From Brevibacillus choshinensis (GTDB lineage Bacteria > Bacillota > Bacilli > Brevibacillales > Brevibacillaceae): a stretch of DNA of 64,000 bases. The DNA lies in contig NZ_CP069127.1 in NCBI RefSeq assembly GCF_016811915.1, forward strand, positions 2,331,001 through 2,395,000, given 5' to 3'. The first letter of the stretch is position 1. Each line of letters starts with the position of its first letter. Made by a program: the position numbers and the translations under genes. Shown in pieces: positions 60,712 through 64,000 of the stretch. Under the pieces are notes generated by a model. It was not told the DNA's origin. It saw only the letters and a program-made list of their open reading frames with translations, and searched no databases.

Positions 60712-62778
60712 ATGCACAAGCTGCTCATCGTTGGTGCCGGACGTGGCGGAACAGCACTCCTGCGCATGCTGAACCAAATGGAGCGCATCGAGATCGTAGC
60801 CGTAGTAGATCACCGAACCGACGCCCCAGGTCTTGAACTGGCACGCTCATTCGGCATCAAGACCGATACCGATTATCGCCCTTATCTAAATGACGATCTG
60901 GATGTCATCCTGGAAGCGACAGGAGACTTGGGCGAGTATAAGCACTTGCGCCATTTGAAACAGGACAAGACCGTACTGATCCCAGGGACTTTTACCCGCA
61001 TCGTGATGAAGCTGATCCGGGAGAGAGACAAGCTGATCGCAGTCATGACGCAAAATGAACGAGAGCGGGAAACCATGCTGGATTCCACTCACGATGCCAT
61101 CATCGGGGTGAATCGGAGGGGCATCATCACCCTTTTCAACAAGGCAGCAGAGCGTTTGATGGGCATCGATGCCAGCAAAGTGTTGGATACGAAAGTAACG
61201 GAACGTATACCTAACACTCGGTTACATATCGTATTAGAGACGGGCACACCCGAATTGAATCAGGAGCAGATATTGCCCAATCAGACCCGCATCATTACCA
61301 ATCGCGTCCCGGTTCGAAATGAGCGGGGAGAAGTGGTGGGCGCTGTCGCCATTTTCCGCGACATCACGGAGATCATGGCGCTCGCCGAGGAAGTGACAGA
61401 CCTAAAAGAACTGCAGAGCATGCTGCAGGCCATCATCGATTCGTCCGATGAAGCGATCTCCGTCGTGGACAGGAACGGGAACGGCCTGTTGATCAATCCC
61501 GCCTATACGAGGCTCACGGGCTTGACGCCCGATGAGATTATCGGAAAGCCTGCTACCGTGGATATTTCCGAAGGCGAAAGCATGCACATGCAGGTACTGC
61601 GGACCAAAAAGCCAGTCCGGGGAGTGCCGATGAAGCTGGGCCTCAAACGCAAAGACGTCGTCGTAAACGTAGCACCAGTCATGGTTGACGGCGAGTTGAA
61701 AGGCAGTGTCGGGGTCATACACGACGTCTCCGAATTCAAGCGGCTGACCGAAGAACTGGAAAAAGCACGCCGCATTATTCGCACGCTGGAGGCGAAATAT
61801 AGCTTTGCAGACATTATTGGGTACAGTGAGCCCATGCGTGCAGCCATGGATCAAGCACAGAAGGCAGCGTTGACCCCTGCTACCGTATTGCTTCGCGGTG
61901 AGTCCGGGACAGGTAAGGAACTGTTCGCACATGCGATTCATAATGCCAGTGAGCGCAAGTACAAGCAGTTCATCCGCGTCAACTGCGCCGCCATTTCCGA
62001 AAGCCTGCTGGAGAGCGAGCTGTTCGGTTACGAAGAAGGGGCGTTCACCGGTGCACGCAGGGGCGGCAAGCGCGGGCTTTTTGAAGAAGCGAGCGGTGGT
62101 ACCATCTTTCTCGATGAAATTGGCGAGCTGTCGATGAGCATGCAGGTCATGCTTCTCCGTGTCCTGCAAGAGCGGGAAGTCGTCCGTGTCGGCGGCACCA
62201 AGCCTATCCCTATTGATGTACGGATCATTACCGCGACGCATGTGAATTTGGAATCTGCGATTAGCGCGGGGAAGTTTCGTGAGGACCTGTATTATCGCCT
62301 GCACGTCGTTCCCATTCAAATCCCTCCCCTGCGGCAGCGGTTGGAGGATATCAAGCCCTTGGCCATGCACTTGCTCCGAAAATACAATCTGGAGTACGGA
62401 CGAAACGTGGAAGAAATCGATGAACAGGCTCTGCAACAGCTGCTCTCCTACCACTGGCCAGGAAACGTCCGTGAACTGGAAAATGTATTGGGACGAGCGA
62501 TGATCCACATGAGGATCTATGAGCGAACCATCCTGCCTGAGCATTTGCCGCCACTGGATCGGAGGCTCGCATCTACAAGCAGTGATCCTCGGAAGGGCAC
62601 TGGAGCCTCCGGCAAGACATTGAAAGAAGCCGTAGAAGAGGCAGAACGTGACCATATTTTGCGGGAGCTCGCCGCTGCTTCCGGTAATCGCACGTTGGCA
62701 GCGAAACGTTTGGATATCTCGATTCGCAGCCTTTACTACAAGCTGGAGAAGCTAGGGATTGTGGAAGATCAGAGTTAA
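60712..62778 (+). CDS. bkdR: sigma-54-dependent activator BkdR with N-terminal dinucleotide-binding-like domain
   Basis: A 688-residue activator of branched-chain amino acid catabolism. Residues 1-120 look like a Rossmann domain (LLIVGAGRGG: Gly8, Gly10, Gly13), then PAS (about 125-240), PAS (about 255-350), AAA+ (Walker A GESGTGKE, GAFTGA loop in EEGAFTGARR, Walker B GGTIFLDEIGEL) and a C-terminal Fis-type HTH (GNRTLAAKRLDISIRSLYYKL, ends GNRTLAAKRL, IRSLYYKL). The ATG at 60712 has GAGGGGG upstream. The leucine dehydrogenase gene downstream has a -24/-12 promoter and dyads between. A 417-codon minus-strand frame is a shadow. Confidence 0.95.
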   Translation: MHKLLIVGAGRGGTALLRMLNQMERIEIVAVVDHRTDAPGLELARSFGIKTDTDYRPYLNDDLDVILEATGDLGEYKHLRHLKQDKTVLIPGTFTRIVMKLIRERDKLIAVMTQNERERETMLDSTHDAIIGVNRRGIITLFNKAAERLMGIDASKVLDTKVTERIPNTRLHIVLETGTPELNQEQILPNQTRIITNRVPVRNERGEVVGAVAIFRDITEIMALAEEVTDLKELQSMLQAIIDSSDEAISVVDRNGNGLLINPAYTRLTGLTPDEIIGKPATVDISEGESMHMQVLRTKKPVRGVPMKLGLKRKDVVVNVAPVMVDGELKGSVGVIHDVSEFKRLTEELEKARRIIRTLEAKYSFADIIGYSEPMRAAMDQAQKAALTPATVLLRGESGTGKELFAHAIHNASERKYKQFIRVNCAAISESLLESELFGYEEGAFTGARRGGKRGLFEEASGGTIFLDEIGELSMSMQVMLLRVLQEREVVRVGGTKPIPIDVRIITATHVNLESAISAGKFREDLYYRLHVVPIQIPPLRQRLEDIKPLAMHLLRKYNLEYGRNVEEIDEQALQQLLSYHWPGNVRELENVLGRAMIHMRIYERTILPEHLPPLDRRLASTSSDPRKGTGASGKTLKEAVEEAERDHILRELAAASGNRTLAAKRLDISIRSLYYKLEKLGIVEDQS

Positions 62779-62790
62779 AGCGGACGACCA

Positions 62791-62840
62791 TGCAAGAAGT
62801 TGCATGCATACTATTGCAAGGTTGTGCAAAAAACTGCACA
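62791..62840 (+). promoter_or_regulatory. candidate BkdR upstream activating sites (three dyads)
   Basis: Three TGCA-based inverted repeats: TGCAA-N4-TTGCA (62791-62804), TTGCA-N6-TGCAA (62814-62829) and TGTGCA-N6-TGCACA (62823-62840). They lie 65-115 bp upstream of the -24/-12 promoter, the normal place for an enhancer-binding protein. Confidence 0.68.
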
Positions 62841-62903
62841 CTTAATTAAGGGAGCCCGCATCCATAAACAGCTAAATAAAGCGCTTTCAAACCAACTAAA
62901 CTA

Positions 62904-62920
62904 TTGGCACGACTTTTGCA
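62904..62920 (+). promoter_or_regulatory. sigma-54 (-24/-12) promoter of bcd
   Basis: TTGGCACGACTTTTGCA has GG at 62906-62907 and GC at 62918-62919 with exactly 10 nt between, the canonical sigma-54 spacing. Confidence 0.93.
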
Positions 62921-63017
62921 TTAACAGCATGACGGGGAAATGATCCAGATGAAACCTATGTATCCCATCTAGGAGCAACCATGACGAACAACGATTCATA
63001 CTAGGGAGGTCTCTTCA

Positions 63018-64000
63018 GTGAACATCTTTGACTACATGCAAAAGTACGATTACGAGCAATTGGTTTTTTGTCAGGACGAAAATTCCGGTTTGAAAGCCAT
63101 TATTTGCATTCATGATACGACATTGGGTCCAGCACTCGGCGGTACGCGGATGTGGCCGTACAAAACAGAAGAAGAGGCGATCATTGACGTTCTGCGCCTC
63201 GGACGCGGCATGACATACAAAAATGCAGCTGCTGGTCTGAACATCGGCGGAGGAAAAGCGGTCATCATCGGCGATCCTCGCCAGCATAAAAGCGAAGAGC
63301 TGTTCCGCGCGTTTGGCCGATACATCCAAGGCTTGAACGGACGCTACATCACGGCAGAAGACGTAGGTACCACTGTAGCGGATATGGACATGATCCATTT
63401 GGAAACCGATTATGTGACAGGGGTATCCCCTGCATTTGGCTCCAGCGGCAATCCATCGCCGGTGACCGCTTACGGTGTCTACCGCGGAATGAAAGCGGCT
63501 GCGAAGCTCGCTTACGGCAGTGATGACCTTTCCGGCCGCGTAGTAGCCGTACAGGGTGTGGGCAACGTGGCATACAATCTTTGCCGCCACCTGCATGAAG
63601 AAGGTGCGCATTTGATTGTGACTGACATCAACGAAGAAAACGTCAACCGCGCAGTCAATGATTTTGGCGCGAAAGCAGTTGGCGTGAATGAAATCTTCGG
63701 CGTGGATTGCGACATTTTCTCTCCATGCGCGTTGGGAGCGATCATCAACGATGACACGATCCCGCTGTTGAAAGCGAAAGTCATTGCGGGTGCCGCTAAC
63801 AATCAGCTGAAAGAAGATAGACACGGCGATCAAATTCATGGCATGGGCATCATCTACGCACCTGACTATGTCATCAACGCGGGTGGCGTGATCAACGTAG
63901 CAGACGAGCTGCAAGGCTACAATCGCGAACGCGCCCTGAAAAAAGTAGAGACCATTTACGACAATATCCTGAAAGTGTTTGAAATCGCTGAGCGCGACGG
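63018..64000 (+). CDS. bcd: leucine dehydrogenase (partial, C-terminus beyond the window)
   Basis: The first 327 codons of a leucine/branched-chain amino acid dehydrogenase that oxidatively deaminates Leu, Ile and Val to 2-oxo acids with [29 protein letters not shown] (catalytic Lys about residue 80), [24 protein letters not shown] (NAD loop) and CALGAIIND are typical. It starts at GTG 63018, with GGGAGG 7 nt upstream, and is driven by a sigma-54 promoter under BkdR. In B. subtilis ptb precedes bcd; here bcd is the first gene. Confidence 0.96.
   Translation, partial: MNIFDYMQKYDYEQLVFCQDENSGLKAIICIHDTTLGPALGGTRMWPYKTEEEAIIDVLRLGRGMTYKNAAAGLNIGGGKAVIIGDPRQHKSEELFRAFGRYIQGLNGRYITAEDVGTTVADMDMIHLETDYVTGVSPAFGSSGNPSPVTAYGVYRGMKAAAKLAYGSDDLSGRVVAVQGVGNVAYNLCRHLHEEGAHLIVTDINEENVNRAVNDFGAKAVGVNEIFGVDCDIFSPCALGAIINDDTIPLLKAKVIAGAANNQLKEDRHGDQIHGMGIIYAPDYVINAGGVINVADELQGYNRERALKKVETIYDNILKVFEIAERD

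Noticed and set aside
61402..62655. 417-codon minus-strand frame over bkdR
   Set aside because: Overlaps the AAA+ domain of BkdR in reverse; no motifs.
1..64000. tRNA, rRNA, CRISPR arrays, insertion sequences, prophage or defence islands
   Set aside because: Looked for on both strands; no cloverleaf-like, direct-repeat-array, transposase or integrase signals were seen. The segment is a conserved chromosomal backbone with small insertions.

Overview
The window is chromosomal DNA of an endospore-forming member of the Bacillales. Gene order follows the Bacillus subtilis yqhG-to-bkdR segment almost step by step: yqhG, yqhH, gcvT-gcvPA-gcvPB, lipM, mntR, yqhO to yqhT, efp, yqhV, spoIIIAA-AH, accBC, yqhY, nusB, folD, xseAB, ispA, dxs, tlyA, nadK, argR, recN, spoIVB, spo0A, bkdR, bcd. 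The moderately high GC content, frequent GTG/TTG starts and the inserted genes (second murG, dat, comAB, a TsaD-like paralogue) fit Brevibacillus or a close relative better than Bacillus. That placement is inference. No rRNA, tRNA, CRISPR array, insertion sequence or prophage was seen.

Layout. 1-4 kb (minus strand): a partial secreted protein, yqhG and the SNF2 helicase yqhH. 3.9-8.3 kb: tandem glycine riboswitch and the glycine-cleavage operon. 8.3-11.2 kb: MurG-like transferase, octanoyltransferase LipM, and D-amino acid aminotransferase (opposite strand). 11.2-18.3 kb: a degenerate M28 peptidase, a PAS sensor kinase, a YkvI-like membrane protein, an FMN reductase, MntR and a patatin-like protein. 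18.3-22.7 kb: yqhP-yqhT and efp. 22.7-25.7 kb: a DUF441 membrane protein, comB-comA (sulfolactate pathway), yqhV and an acidic CD1247-like protein. 25.8-31.3 kb: the complete spoIIIA operon. 31.3-39.8 kb: accBC, Asp23-family/AmaP/DUF2273, nusB, a TsaD-like paralogue, folD, xseAB, ispA. 39.8-43.3 kb (minus): a diguanylate cyclase and an M3 oligopeptidase. 43.6-52 kb: dxs, tlyA, nadK, argR, recN, spoIVB, spo0A. 52-56.6 kb: an accessory block with carbonic anhydrase, phosphoesterase, a LysR regulator and a methyltransferase-VOC-methyltransferase operon. 56.6-60.3 kb: a small membrane protein and a steA-steB-glycosyltransferase-MraY-like cluster whose last gene carries two apparent frameshifts. 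60.3-64 kb: yqzF, the sigma-54 activator bkdR and the start of the branched-chain catabolic operon (leucine dehydrogenase, cut by the window edge).

Functional themes. Sporulation dominates: Spo0A with two 0A boxes and a sigma-H promoter, a candidate phosphorelay kinase with its own 0A box, SpoIIIAA-AH behind a sigma-E-like promoter, SpoIVB behind a sigma-F-like promoter, and comAB, whose product class (sulfolactate) is known from Bacillus spores. Central metabolism covers glycine cleavage, lipoate assembly, fatty-acid initiation, isoprenoids, folate C1 and branched-chain amino acids. The less ordinary parts are the pseudo-peptidase, the TsaD paralogue, the BkdR with an N-terminal dinucleotide-binding-like domain, the LysR/methyltransferase/VOC operon with a perfect T-N11-A dyad, and the SteA/SteB/MraY-like cluster.

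Where an upstream in-frame start was possible, starts were chosen by Shine-Dalgarno spacing. Many genes use GTG or TTG.
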